A DNA stretch of 64,000 bases from Botryotinia globosa (lineage: Eukaryota > Ascomycota > Leotiomycetes > Helotiales > Sclerotiniaceae). The stretch spans positions 1,886,501-1,950,500 of the forward strand of contig RCSZ01000005.1 of the NCBI GenBank assembly GCA_014898425.1. Reading direction: 5' to 3'. This document shows positions 11,135-23,555 of the stretch, piece by piece (within the stretch, counting starts at the first letter, position 1; each line of letters begins with the position of its first letter). The notes below the pieces were generated by a model. It had not been told where the DNA came from. It worked only from the letters and a program-made list of their open reading frames with translations, and did no database searches. A program made the position numbers and the translations under genes.

Positions 11135-12540
11135 GTATGTAAGTGATGCCGGGAAGGTATACCCTCGGGGGAATGAATTGCATTCTATTTGGATCTTAAG
11201 CGAGTGCATTTGGCATAGAAACAGGGAACAAAACAACAATTAAACTGCCATGACGGGGGGCTCTTTCAGTCATGCTCAAGTCTCTGCCCATACTCAAACA
11301 AAATATTTCATCTTGTCCATTCCTTCCCCTAGAGATTGACAGATGAGCGAAGAGATTGAATACGAATACTTACTATATAGTATTCATGCTATCCACAAAT
11401 TACTCTATAAGGTCCTGATAGATCAACACATAGTTACCGCAGTCCATACCACCCAATTGATTCTTTAATCATCGGGTATCTATCCAGAATGACAAAAACT
11501 CCAGTTAGAGGCGAACTCCACCGGTAACAAGTTAAATTCCAGTTGCACTTTTCGATACGAGTGCATTGAATGCGCTTCTCAAACAGTTTACCATTTCTTT
11601 TGAATAGTTATGCAAACAACTGCGCCAAAGCGGCTCAGATGTGTTGTTTGATAGATGAGAGGAGTTTGCGGGGGATATATGTGAGAGATGGTTGGAGTGG
11701 GATTTGGTCTTTTGATCTGGTGGAATGGTGGCTGAAATTCAGAGTTGGTAGTTGTGTGGTTCAGGGGTGAGAGGGGAAGGTATACGAGATCGGAGTTGCT
11801 TTGATGATCAGTGTTCTAGGATGGAAAATAAAGAGTGAGAGACAGAATGTTGGAAAGATTAAAGGTCATGTTGGTGTATTTTGCCATCCACTGCCCGAGT
11901 AATCTCGTCGCTAAAGGAATTGGAACGTGATATTCGCTATACTAATGGAATACATCAGATCAATAGAACGATCGATATCTTTCCTATACAGGCGAGTTTC
12001 GTCTTTGCACTGCTTATTTGCCTGAGGAATGTATAGATAGCTCTTCTTTGGAGGCCACCTCGGTATTAGGATGAAATGAACAATAATAAGACAAAGTGAC
12101 TCCTTGGCTAGGTTGAAACTTCAACACACTTGACCAGACTTGTTAGTCATTATCGCTCTACACCCAGTTTACCCCATCAGTAGTAATTAAGTTTTGCTGA
12201 GCTACTACTGTATTGCGGAGTGAAGTTAGAAAAAGGATGGTTTCGCTCGGCACGGCACGAGTTTGATAAAGTTTTTATGGAGATTCTAGCTTGGGTTTAG
12301 CTGGCTTTTCTCCTACCCCAGATATATGATTCGGTTGATGCTCGGCCCCGCATTAGAACGCTTTCCATCGGCCATCAATTCAATAACTCAAGTTACTTCG
12401 TGAATAAATCTCTAAGGAATTAAACAAACAATTTTCTTCTTGCAATCAGCGTTTCTGTCTTCGATCTCAATTTTTACACACCAAAAACCCAAGCTACAAT
12501 TGATAGATTCCAGAAATTACTCTTTGAAATTAATGTTCAA
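11135..12540. other. Intergenic region without recognisable features
   Basis: About 1.4 kb between two plus-strand genes. It should contain the promoter of the carboxylase gene. Frames are short, with no protein-like composition, and I see no RNA gene or repeat. Confidence 0.55.
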
Positions 12541-14912
12541 ATGCATTCAGCAACCAGATCTCGAGTTCTAGCTCGAGCTCTCCTCCCTTCCTTTTCCCGA
12601 CGATATGCCACCACTCCTGCGATCACTCCCATTACTTCCGTCCTCATAGCTAATCGTGGAGAAATTGCTCTACGAGTCGGACGCACAGCTTCGGATCTCG
12701 GTGTACGATGTACAACAATCTATACGGATCCTGACGCCAATTCACAACACGCACTCTCCAGTCCATTTGCCGTAAATCTGGGTGCTGCGAATGCGTATCT
12801 TGATGGTGAACGAATTATATCTGTGGCAAAGGAACAAGGATGTGAGGCTTTACATCCGGGATATGGATTTTTGAGTGAGAATTCGGCGTTTGCGAAACGG
12901 TGTGTAGAGGAGGGGTTGGTGTTTATTGGACCACCTTGGAAAGCTATTGAGGCCATGGGAAATAAATCTAGGAGTAAGGACATTATGATCAAGGCGGGTG
13001 TACCTTGTATACCTGGATATCACGGAGAGAATCAAGAACCTGAACATCTACTCAATGAGGCGAGGAAGATCGGCTTTCCAGTCATGGTGAAGGCTGTGAA
13101 GGGCGGTGGTGGAAAAGGTATGCGTATTGCTCAGACTGAAGGAGAGTTCCTTGAGAAGCTGGAGAGTGCGAAGAGTGAAGGGAGAAATTCTTTTGGTGAT
13201 GATGTTATGTTGGTTGAGAAATACATTGCTACACCGAGACATATTGAGGTACAAGTTTTCGCCGATAAACATGGTCATGCTGTTGCTTTGGGCGAGAGAG
13301 ATTGTAGTTTACAAAGACGACATCAAAAGATTTTGGAAGAAGCGCCAGCACCAAACTTAGCGGAAAACATTAGACAGGATCTTTGGGAGAAAGCTCGTGC
13401 TGCTGCACTTGCTGTGGGATATGAGGGTGCTGGGACAGTAGAATGTGAGAGATATTTCCATTCTTTTTTCCTCGAAGCTAACTGAAATTATAGTTATTTT
13501 CGACAACGATACTAATGAATTTTTCTTCATGGAAATGAACACTAGATTGCAGGTGGAACATCCCGTGACCGAAGAAATTACTGGGGAAGATCTCGTATCG
13601 TGGCAATTCAAAGTTGCAGCTGGTGAACCATTACCGCTTGATCAAGATACGATAGCTCAAAGAATATCTGAACGTGGATGGGCCCTTGAGGCACGAATTT
13701 ATGCAGAGAACCCAGATCAAAATTTCATGCCTGATTCTGGAAAGCTTGTCCATTTACGAACACCAAAACTATCGGAAAGTGTTCGAATAGATGCGGGTTT
13801 TGTTCAAGGAGACACAGTCTCATCAAACTACGATGGTATGATTGCAAAACTTATCGTGAGTGGACCGACAAGAGAAGTAGCTATACGAAAACTTCACGCA
13901 GCTTTACAGGATTATGAAGTGGTTGGTCTAAGTACCAATATTGAGTTTCTCAAAAAGATTTGCAAAAGTCCTGCATTCATTCGAGGTGATGTTGAGACTG
14001 GATACATACAAAAGCATCACGATGAGCTCTTCATAAATGAGACTATCGAGCCTGAAGCATTTGCCCAAGCTGCTCTTGGTGTATTATCACAAGAACTTTC
14101 GGCAGCGAATTCCAAATCGATCCAAGGTCCTCATGGCGAGGTAATTGGTTTCAACTCTCACGTACAACGCGAATTTAGTTTCACAAAACCTATCATTCAA
14201 CCATCAAGCGAGAAGCCGGAAATCTACCACGTAACCATTGACCAATCTGACCGCAATTTATATAACATTACGGTAAAGGGACCCAATGTCGAAAAATCAT
14301 ACGCAAATATCGTTAGCGAGCCAAAATCCCCTACTATCTCAACTTTTTTCCCCCACACTCGAATTGAAAGCACATTGATAAGACAAGATGATAAAATCAC
14401 ACTCTTCCAACAGGGAAAACAAATACAATTACAATTGGCAACGCCGGGATGGTATGAGAAAGCATTGGGGTTGAAGGATGTGAGGAATAGTGTGGTGGCA
14501 CCGATGCCATGTAAGGTATTGAGAAATGAGGTTGGAGAGGGAGAGGAGGTGGAGGAGGGACAGGCGTTGGTTGTGTGAGTGTTTCCTTGTATTGAAAATT
14601 TGGCAAATGATGCTAATGTATTGAATGTGTAGGATTGAGAGTATGAAGATGGAAACGGTGATTCGAAGTCCACAGAAGGGAGTTGTGGCTAAGTTGGTAC
14701 ATAAGGAAGGAGTGAGTAGATTTTCTTGGGCTGCTGTCTCTATCGACTCTGAATTCATGGAAGTATGATGAAGAATACATGCTAACGAATCTTGCGAATA
14801 GGATATTTGTAAAGCAGGTACTGTGCTTGTGCTATTCGAAGAGGTATGTTGGAATCTTCGCTTGTCTTTTGCTGGATCTTCAGACTAATCATGTGTCACG
14901 CAGCACGAATAA
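12541..14912 (+). CDS. mccA: 3-methylcrotonyl-CoA carboxylase alpha (biotin) subunit, mitochondrial
   Basis: Five exons: 12541-13444, 13494-14574, 14633-14711, 14802-14843 and 14904-14912, in phase for 704 residues. The last coding exon is only nine bases (His-Glu-stop). The Ser/Arg/Ala-rich N-terminus is a mitochondrial presequence. A biotin carboxylase domain follows from about residue 32 (SVLIANRGEIALR). It has the Gly-rich ATP loop KAVKGGGGKGMR, the ERDCSLQRRHQK motif, and catalytic residues in EMNTRLQVEHPVTE. The C-terminal biotinyl domain carries ESMKMET, with the biotinylated Lys near residue 667, and this codon context is formed across intron 2. The enzyme carboxylates 3-methylcrotonyl-CoA in leucine degradation, immediately after isovaleryl-CoA dehydrogenase, whose gene end opens this window. 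The length and the domain order without a carboxyltransferase domain fit MCC-alpha better than pyruvate or acetyl-CoA carboxylase. Confidence 0.95.
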
Positions 14913-15114
14913 TGATTCAACACAAATATTAAATCATGCGTTTGAGATGATCCTTATGAACTGATGTATATTATGATTAGTAGATGAGTTTTACAATGCA
15001 TATAAGAACAAAAAACTTAAAAAAATACGTTGTATTTTATCACATTCGTAGTTCTGCTTTCAACACTCATAATTGCGCTATCATATTTCACTATTTCAAT
15101 ATTTCAACAATTCA

Positions 15115-16690
15115 TCATAATTTCTCCTCCTCTTGAACCGGCATCTCAACAACTTGATCCACCCCCTCGTATTCTGGGAGTTGGAGATTATATTTTTGAG
15201 AAATTTCTGGGGTTACGAATCTAGATATCGATGTTAGCTTTCTCAATCCCCTGGCGTGTATATATATATATATATATACATGAATATGTCTATCTCCAGC
15301 CAATCAAACCAACGAACGCAATCAAAGAGCAAGGAAAGGGGAGAAGAAAAAAGGGGGAAAATCATACCTCCCGCCCAAGAAATGTCTTCCCTTGAAGAAC
15401 TTGACCAGAGGTTTGGGCGCCGTCAAACTAATCAGATACTGAGGCATGAAGTTTGCGCCGGGACCGGAAGATGGAGGACCAGTGGCGATGTCCCAGGAGG
15501 AGGGCGCGTCGATGGATGTTATGGGGAGGGAAGTGGTTTCTAGAGCGCGGATTATGGAGGGGAAGGGGTCGCGGATGCTGCCGGAGAAGGAGAAGCCTGG
15601 AGAGGGGGGAGGTTTAGTTAGGTGGGGGGGGGGGGGGGTGAGGGGAAGAAGGATTGAAAAGGGAAAGGGAGAAAAGAGAAGGGGAAAGGGGAGAAATACC
15701 AAATATAGCATCGACAATGTGATCAGATTCTTTCAGAGCTTCCGAAAAATCATCGGTAAATGGGATTGAGAGATTACGCAGCTGAGTAGAGAGACGCTAT
15801 ACCAAGTTAATATATCTATATCTCACGGCTAAAATAGATACAGATCGGTAGATGTCTGTTCTATATTACATAGGAAGAAGAAATTGAGGCGAGAGGCGAA
15901 AGGCGAGAAAGATAGAAAAGAGGAGTTCATACTTGATAGAGTTCATTTTTGCCCTGTTTGGGATAATAGATAGTGGGTTTGTAACCGTAGTGCCAGAGAT
16001 GACGAGCTGCGACTAGACCATCGCCTCCTGATTTGGGGAAAATTAGTTTTGTGATGTTTCGAACGATGGGAATGGGGAGAGGAGAGGGAGATGTGGATGT
16101 AGATGTTGATTTGGATGGAATTGAGTTTTACGCACCGTTGTTTCCGGGTCCGCATGCGACGAGAATTCTTCGGCCTTTGGAGGGAGGATGAACTTTGTAT
16201 ACTAAATTGGTTGGGTTATGGTTAGTTGTTTTGTTGTGTTGTGTTTTTTGGGGAGTAATGTCATGAATGTAATGGTATGGTGGGAATTTGACGAGAGTTT
16301 GAATGGCCCAATATAATGGATGGCCGAAGTAACAGAGTCTCGAGATGATATACTTCATACACTGATATGAATACATATCCCCATCCCCTCGTATTTTCCT
16401 TGTCTCTCCATCATCTCCTCTTCATTTCCTCCACAACTATCCTCTCACATAGATACATTTCTTCACAAATCACAAAAACCCCTCATAAACACAGCCAAAG
16501 TAAATCGTACATACCCACTTGTGAAACACTCAATCCTGCCAATTCCATCAATTGATCGAGAGAAAATGCTCCGAGAGACATGAGATCTTTATCTAAAGCT
16601 GCTGCGTTGGCGGCGGAGAGGTACTATGGGATCTTAGGGTTCTGTTTTGGTTTGTGGTGGAAGGGAAGGGGGTTTTACTTTGGCTGCCAT
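15115..16690 (-). CDS. nnr1: NAD(P)H-hydrate epimerase (YjeF N-terminal domain)
   Basis: Seven exons on the minus strand: 16690-16679 (only MAAK), 16623-16515, 16201-16136, 16027-15933, 15796-15700, 15596-15368 and 15220-15115, giving 237 residues with all phases consistent. The protein shows the YjeF_N landmarks: [20 protein letters not shown] at the N-terminus, then [12 protein letters not shown] formed across intron 3, the VDAIFG segment, and the active-site region with [13 protein letters not shown]. It epimerises R and S forms of damaged, hydrated NAD(P)H so that the dehydratase can repair them. The length equals that of the stand-alone fungal epimerase and there is no kinase-like domain. 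It is transcribed divergently from the mitochondrial bS16m gene with about 600 bases between start codons. Intron density is the highest in the window relative to length. Confidence 0.92.
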
Positions 16691-17289
16691 GATGGATGGT
16701 GTGATGGGATGGATATATGGATGGATATATGGATGGCGATTCTATGAGTAAGAAAATGTGTAGTTGAAGTCTAATAATTCGACGGCGTAGTTTAATATAA
16801 CAGACGAATATATAGTTGACTTGAATGTTGATAAACAGGAGGTAACCTTACCTAAACGAAATCACGATCTTAACCTTAATCAACCGAAACGACAATCATA
16901 AACTAATCCGTTGAATAAATTAAATTTATCAGTACTTTTCCCGAAAGAAAGGAAAAGACAAATCAATCAATAATCCTATATGTGTTTTCTCAAACAACTT
17001 TCATAACCCAAGATAGAGAAATAGATATCTACAAAGAATGTTCGCCCACTCACCTCTTCAAGTAGGTAACCCGTAACAAAGCACAATTACATCACTGCCC
17101 CTCCTCTCCTCCCATTCCACCCCCTGCGTTCCACCCCATGTCCGCCACTTCCACCTTCCCACCCAGAAAATCCCGCTACCCGAAGAACTTCCGAATCTCA
17201 AATAATTTCCCTCATCTACAATCCCACACCATCCATATCACATCCACCCATCCAACCCCCCTTAAACCCTCAAACCCCCCAAAATAAAA
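16691..17289. promoter_or_regulatory. Divergent promoter region between NAD(P)HX epimerase and bS16m
   Basis: This is 599 bases between two start codons facing away from each other. The bS16m side is CT-rich close to the start. I see no clear TATA element. Shared regulation is possible but not shown by the sequence. Confidence 0.5.
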
Positions 17290-17861
17290 ATGGTCGTACG
17301 CATCCGACTCGCGCGCTTCGGCCGCAAAAGAGAACCCTTCTACAACATCGTCGTTGCACAAGCCCGGTAAGATTTTCCCCTCTTCTCTCCCCGTCAAATC
17401 ACCACTAACCCCCAACAGGTCAGCGCGCAATTCCCTCCCGCTTGAAGTCCTCGGCACCTACGATCCAATCCCCAAACTGCCCGCGGACGGCGAGGGACAG
17501 AAGTTCAAGGACATTCGTCTGGATAAGCTGCGCGCAAAGTATTGGTTGGGAGTGGGTGCGCAGCCGTCGAAGACGGCGTGGAGATTGTTGAGTATGGTAT
17601 GTTTTATTTTTATTTTTATCTTATTTCGATAGCATCGCTTTCTCCTTCTTTCCTATAATCTATCAAGATATCAGAATCACAAGAAAACCCCCCCTTTCTC
17701 CCAAATCCAATCCCACACATCAAACCACCTATCCCCCCTCAAAAGCCAACCACTAACCTCCCACCCCCCAGGCCGGCCTCCTCGAACCTCAATACACACC
17801 GAAATCCAAAACACCCACCCCCCCCAACTCCAGAAAGCCCATTATCAAGAGCGATTCTTAG
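17290..17861 (+). CDS. mrps16: Mitochondrial small-subunit ribosomal protein bS16m
   Basis: Three exons, 17290-17366, 17419-17596 and 17772-17861, give 114 residues. The first exon encodes VRIRLARFGRKREPFYNIVVA, the conserved N-terminus of S16 proteins, in which RFG-K-PFY contacts 16S rRNA. The rest follows the family with LEVLGTYDP and a C-terminal segment KAKYW-like (RAKYWLGVGAQPSKTAWRLL). A short basic fungal tail follows. It belongs to the mitoribosome small subunit. The start is the only Met before the conserved N-terminus, and no separate presequence is visible, which is usual for this protein. The second intron is long for this window (175 nt) and very C-rich. Confidence 0.93.
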
Positions 17862-18917
17862 CTTGAATCCACCCCATTTCCATCCCATTCCTCTATTTGC
17901 ATGTCTGCTGCTACATCTCTCCTACACTTCTCCTACATCTCATCAAAATTTCACCCATCTCTCCATCTCTCTATCTATCCATTTTCCCCAATCAAGAATA
18001 ATCTTCACAAATACAAATACCAATCAATACAATTCCAATTCCAATTCCAATTCCACCTCTAGCCGCTCGAAAAGCCCTCGAAAGAAGATAGATAGATAGA
18101 TAGATAGACCCATGCAACCAAAACGACAAACGACAAACAAACTCGCTGGAGAAAGCAAACCAAAGCAAAGTAAACCAAAACCCTTACCTCTCTCTCAAGC
18201 GCAATCAGAATTAGAATGGGATGGGGAGGATCGAGTTTATATCTACCTATCTCTCCATATCCATCTATCTACAGTATAACGATAAATAGAAAACTGGCAT
18301 CCAATGAGCAAGGAAAGGAGGATATATGGAGTGTGTATGGAGCGTCTCAAGTTTCACATCTTACACCTTACATACTACATATACCACGATGTGCGCACAA
18401 ATACTAAGTAAGAGGGAGGGAGGAATCTTTAATCTTGCGAGGAAACGAATGTTTATTTGTATTCATGGATGGTATGATAGATCGGTCAGTGGATGATGGA
18501 TGGATGGTAGTGATGATGTGGGAATCACACCGGACTGAAGTCCATTTGTAAAAAATAAAATAAAATAAATCGGGAGTTAGGAATTTAAAAAAAAGCCAAT
18601 CAAAATTAAATCATGTCACATCACGTAACATACCTATATCTAACATCATCGAACCAGTTCCAAAAGTGATCAAAAAATACATCTTTTATTATGACAAAAG
18701 GCGGTTATATATAATCCTCATGTCCAAATCCTATATACATCCAACCAGGTCCCCAAAAATTATGGCATGAATGAATGACTAAAAATCACCATGTTTGACT
18801 TTCCTGATCCATGCCTGTTTCCAAAATGCCATGATATGAACTCCCGACGCCTTGCCAATTTGTGATTTTCAAAATGCGATACAAACTTCAGAGGTGAGTT
18901 CCCCTTATCAATCAACT
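17862..18917. other. Intergenic region between convergent genes
   Basis: This is the 3' flank of bS16m and of the minus-strand amino-acid transporter. It includes CT-rich sequence, short AATTCC runs (about 18030-18050) and a GATA microsatellite (18089-18108). No coding region is supported. Confidence 0.6.
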
Positions 18918-20684
18918 TCAATGCCCCTGGGCCGTGAAGAATAGGTTGGTCGTTAAACAAATGACCAATACACAAAGACCATAAATAGCCAATGCCAAAG
19001 AAAGCTTTCGTAAGATGGTTTTACGCCAAGTAATCTTCTTGATGGATTGACCAAGTAAACCTTGGCCTTCCTCCTCATCTTCATCAGAATCTGTTTCGTC
19101 ATCTTCTTTTGCTAATCGTTGGTGATGGATCGAATCTGGTGAAGAAATCTTGTAGTAAAATAATCCTGGTAAAATGAAACTAATACTTGTACTTCCTGTA
19201 CTTCCAACATAAGCGAGGACTTTATCGAGTGATGATACAGTAACTGCAGTAAAATAGCTAAGAGCAATGATGATCGTGGTAATGATTGCAAATCGTGTTT
19301 CACTAATAGTATCATTTCTTGCGGCAGGTCGGACACGACCGCCTGAGAGTAAAGGAGCAGAGCGTGCAGGCGAACCAGTAGGTGAATGATTTCTCTTCCA
19401 GGAGTCTGGACGCCACTTTAAGACTGCATCGACCGATGCTCTACAAGGATGTACTTGAAGTGGATAGGAGAACATGACAAGAATGACAATAGCTGCTTTA
19501 GCGATGGTTGAAGCAGTAGATGGGATATCTACACTTGTTAGTGTTATGAAGTTGTAATTTCAGTAGAGTACTTACACATTCCAACAATGTTTCCCTTCAC
19601 AGCGTTACCAAAAGATAGGTATCCAGTGATCGCGACTAAAACGTATATAGAAGCAGCACTTCCGATACTTGCCGCAACAACACCTGTAGTTCGCTTAGGT
19701 GAGTTGTCTTTGATCTCATTCAGAATAGAGAACATCTATTACTGTCAGCATGTCAACGAAAAACTAAGGTATTCACAACTTACATTTTGATGACAAGTAT
19801 AGGCAAAGACAATGACGGGGAAACTTTGCAACGTTGGGACGATTCCTGCCCACTCAACCCCTCTAATTGGACCCCGGTCTGCCATAGTATCTCCTTTAAC
19901 AAAGTGATATACCACGAGAATGACAAGATATCCAATAGAAACCAGAGCAACGATACTCGTATACTTCAAGGAATCCAAACGTCTCAAATACGAGAGTGGA
20001 ATCACAACAAACCTTGAGATAAGTCAGTATAACCATATCCAAGATAGAATGACAAACTCACATGAAAACTGTTATCCAAAACTTTCGATCCATGAGAATG
20101 GGCATAGATTCTGCTCCCTGACTGAAACCAGTCGCGACTCCTGGCATCAGATCACCGATAATGATCAAATAACTAACGGCTACACCAAAGCATTTGATGG
20201 CAATCGCCGCATCGAAAATGACTGCTGCATTTGGGTAGGTGATTTGGGATAAAGCGAAGAAGGAAGCCGTCCCTCTATCAAGATATCTCGCACATCGAGA
20301 TTGTAAATACAAGCCGAAAGCTGCCATCATACCCGACCATATTATAACGAATGTTCCGAGTAGGATTCCCATATGTGACATCGCTAAGGGCATAGCAAGC
20401 GTACCAGCGCCCACGACTAGAAGGTTCAATGTTAGCATCACCCCCCGAAAGATCGAGGTAGAACGTACTAGTATTGAGGAGATTGACATTGCTACTGATC
20501 CAAGATGCTTGACCATGAGGCAAGTTCTGTTCTTTAATTGTTCGACTTGATTTCCGTCTGCACGCGACCATCAGCTTATATCCTTCTTCCCATCATTTCC
20601 TCTAGAACAATTTGCTTACCGTGGACCACGGTTAGATTCTGAGCTACTGCCGCTTGGCCCGCCAACAGTCAAGTATGAAGCCAT
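18918..20684 (-). CDS. Vacuolar-type amino-acid transporter (AVT5/AVT6-like, AAAP family)
   Basis: Six exons, 20684-20620, 20557-20469, 20416-20062, 20012-19784, 19735-19576 and 19528-18918, give 502 residues. The short hydrophilic N-terminus leads to ASWISSNVNLLNTIVGAGTLAMPLAM. This is the first membrane helix of amino acid/auxin permease transporters, with the unwound GAG motif created across intron 2. About ten or eleven hydrophobic segments follow. A FAYTCHQN motif, typical of the family's helix 5-6 region, lies at the exon 4/5 junction. A large hydrophilic acidic loop (DDETDSDEDEEEG) precedes the last helix. The fungal AVT5/6 type exports acidic and basic amino acids from the vacuole in yeast (family knowledge), and the actual substrate is not predictable. 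Gene start and splice sites are unambiguous. It is divergent from the dynactin p24 gene. Confidence 0.9.
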
Positions 20685-21186
20685 GTTTTAGTTGTGTTCC
20701 TCTCTCGTCGTTCTCCTCTGAGGTGTCAGTGAGAGCGTGCCCAGTATGGAGAATGATTGGCGTAGGTAGGTATTTGCGCGGAGCTTTCGAAGAGCTGTAC
20801 TGATGCTACAATTTTCTAAGCGCCACCATAACCGTTTGCAACCGGTTGGGAATTTGGAGAGTGTCGTCTGAAGTTGTGATCAGAGGATGAATTGATGTAA
20901 TCGTCAAGGTAGGTGGATGTCGCGCAATTCGGTGGTAATCGCATGTAATGAGTGAAGACCAATAATAAAAAAAGGTGCCCCGTCAGAGTAGTGATGAAGC
21001 GGAATCAATCGGCAATCTTCAAGATTGCGAGGGCGTGCCAAGCTAATAAGCCACTGATTAGACTCCAACTTCCCTTAACCTTATCAGCCTTGCTGTACGT
21101 TTTTGGCGGCAGCCCTCTCCTTTCCCCAGATTATTGAGGAACATTAAATTACAATTGTCCCAAACATCCAATTTCAATACCTCACA
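20685..21186. promoter_or_regulatory. Divergent promoter region, amino-acid transporter and dynactin p24
   Basis: This is 502 bases between outward-facing start codons. It has mixed composition with no obvious TATA box or repeated operator. Confidence 0.45.
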
Positions 21187-21871
21187 ATGGATAACACATT
21201 CGATAAGACAGCTTTGGAAACTATTGATCTATTAGAAGCCAGACTACGGAGGATAGAATATGCTGTGTGTGGTCATATCGACACTACATCTGTTACAAGC
21301 TCCGATGTATCTATATCTGCGTATGAACGACTTGCAGATTTAGAACATGTTCTACATGGACTTGCTTCGAAATCAAGGGTCATTCAGGATTTATTGCAAT
21401 TACGTGAGTCTGTCGGGGCTATTCAGTAGTAGTAGTAGTAGTAACTAATGCCTTCTAGATGCCAAATACCCTGACCTCTTTCAATCCATTGACCCAGATA
21501 TACTACCTACCACTCTCGATACTTCCAGTATTCTATCTATCGTATTAGCATCCGCCAGCGCATACCCATCTACTGCTTCTCGATTAACATCTATTCTTGA
21601 CATGCCAATTCCATCAGCAGAATCGTCCGCTCAGCTCATCGAGTTACAACCTCGAATCGCGAAAATCGAAGCTCTCCAGATGGCACAAAATGCGGAGTTA
21701 TCAGCGTTGAGGCAGAGAACCGCGGCGGTAATTCAACGTTGGTATACTGTTGATATATTGCGAACAGGTGAAAGTTGGGCAGAGTTGGAAGAAAGAGTAC
21801 AACATGTAGAGCAAAAAGTTCGAAGAGCCACAACGCTGAAACAATTGGACGATGGAATAGCCCAGGAGTGA
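21187..21871 (+). CDS. ro-10: Dynactin p24 subunit (RO-10-like nuclear distribution protein)
   Basis: Two exons, 21187-21403 and 21459-21871, make 209 residues. The protein is mainly helical. An N-terminal coiled-coil segment reads LETIDLLEARLRRIEYAV. A middle helical region contains QSIDPDILPTTL, and a long C-terminal coiled coil reads LQPRIAKIEALQMAQNAELSALRQRTAAV followed by WYTVDILRTGESWAELEERVQ. The RxxxxIxxWY signature with a following coiled coil is the one I associate with fungal p24/DCTN3 proteins, known as RO-10 in Neurospora. That subunit stabilises the shoulder of dynactin, which is needed for dynein-driven nuclear migration. The identification rests on pattern memory and size. 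Together with the ApsA/Num1-like gene at 42 kb, the window holds two nuclear-positioning genes, though they are far apart. Confidence 0.72.
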
Positions 21872-22799
21872 GATTCACAATTCTCAAGGTCAACACGTTT
21901 TCAGAAGCTTGATATCCCAGTGGGAACATACCAAAGAAATACACGTCATGGTGAAGTTAGTGAAGTGAGATGGAAATGAAACGTCTCGGGTCAGAGCACC
22001 ATCGACATCTCGATGTGATGATAAGTCTGTTCTAGCAGCGTTTGAGTAATTGCGGAGAGATACGTCCTAATATCTTGGACATGGCGATGATACTACAGCT
22101 GAGAAATGGAAGAGTACGGAGGTTGTATGATCCGCGTTTCAGGAATTGGCTACAAAGATATTAACGGTCTGAGCAATGACATAGCAGCTATCATATGTAT
22201 CAGTCGGATATATCTATAGTAATTGTTGTATTACCGTTGTCGCTTGCGAAGGGATGAACAGCCGTTATCCGGTGGAAATGGATGATAAGAGAGGCTGCAC
22301 GAGCTTGGGAGCGAATAAACCGCGTAGTTAGGAACCGTCCATTCACACGTGTAGTGGAGTACATTCTTAACGTGTTCCAATATCTAGAGAACACTTTCCC
22401 ATTCAGATCTGTGACGTGAGAGTATCACGAATCATAATATCATCAGTCATGACATTGTATGGCGCCAACGTGTCTAAATAAGAAAATGTATACTGTACAT
22501 GATGAGGATAATGAGGTTAAGTACTCACACCAATACAGAACAGAACAGAGCACAGAACAGAGCACAGCACAGCACGAGCCATTCTAATATAAATGTGGGG
22601 AGAAGGCGCTCACTGGTACGTACTGTAGCAAAAGATCTTCCTTTTCTTCGCTTTTCTCCCATCGATCAATCGTATCGTCTCCAGGCTTTTATTTACAGGT
22701 GGCTCGGTGGCTTGGTAGGTGGCTCGGTGGGTGGGTGACAACTTACGACCTCGGGAACCTTAGAGTTGGGGCCATCGCTCACCGCACCCCTGTGACAAA
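21872..22799. other. Intergenic region upstream of the AT-rich island
   Basis: No gene is supported. Short ACAGAGCACAG-type runs occur at about 22540-22575, and GGTGGCTCGGTGG repeats at 22700-22735. Base composition is normal up to about 22800, where it changes abruptly. Confidence 0.55.
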
Positions 22800-23555
22800 T
22801 GTAACAAAATCCCTGCAAAAATAAGGGTTTTTATATAAACTATTATTTAAATATTTATTTAAATTTTGATATTTTCTTTTCTAAAAAATTGAAAATGTTC
22901 AATAATTATAATTGAATTGTAAAAAGTTATTCGAAATATTTATTATTATTTTGATTAAATAGTTATATAATATTATATTAGGACTTAGTAGTAGAGAGTA
23001 TATTGAGAAGGGTCTAATAGTCTTAATCAGAAATTATATAAAAAGATATATTAGGTTTTGTTTGATATTAATCCTATACTTTAATTAATCTAAAATATAT
23101 CTGACTATTTATTTTAAAAAAAATAGAATTTTGATATTATAATTACATAAATATTTCTTGGCATAGTATTATTGATTATAAATCTATTATAAACCAAACT
23201 CATAATCCTGAGATTAAGTTTTATTAATATTAATTTTCTAATGATTACTAAATGATTAGTCTTTAGTAATCCCGGGGTTGTCCGGCTGACTACTCATGTC
23301 CTACGCTAACATATTGAAATAGATTTTTTAAAAAAAATTAATATATAATGTTTTTCTTATATATAAGCGAATTTTTATAAAAATTTAAATTTTTAAATTT
23401 TCAAATCCTATTTAGAAAATTAGAAAAAAGGATTCTATTTTTTTTAATAAGATTTGATGAATGAAATAACATTTTCTAAAAGAATTTATGATTTTATTTT
23501 TTACTATAGTAAATAAACTAGGATATAAAAAGTTGAGTAATTGTATATTAACACA
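22800..23555. repeat. AT-rich island, probable RIP-decayed repeat relic
   Basis: About 750 bases that are almost entirely A/T, with sharp edges against normal flanks. No open frame of any length survives on either strand, and TpA-rich words dominate. One short GC-containing segment remains at about 23265-23310. This pattern is typical of transposon copies mutated by repeat-induced point mutation in Pezizomycotina. I cannot identify the original element, and I see no clear terminal repeats or target-site duplication. Confidence 0.6.
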
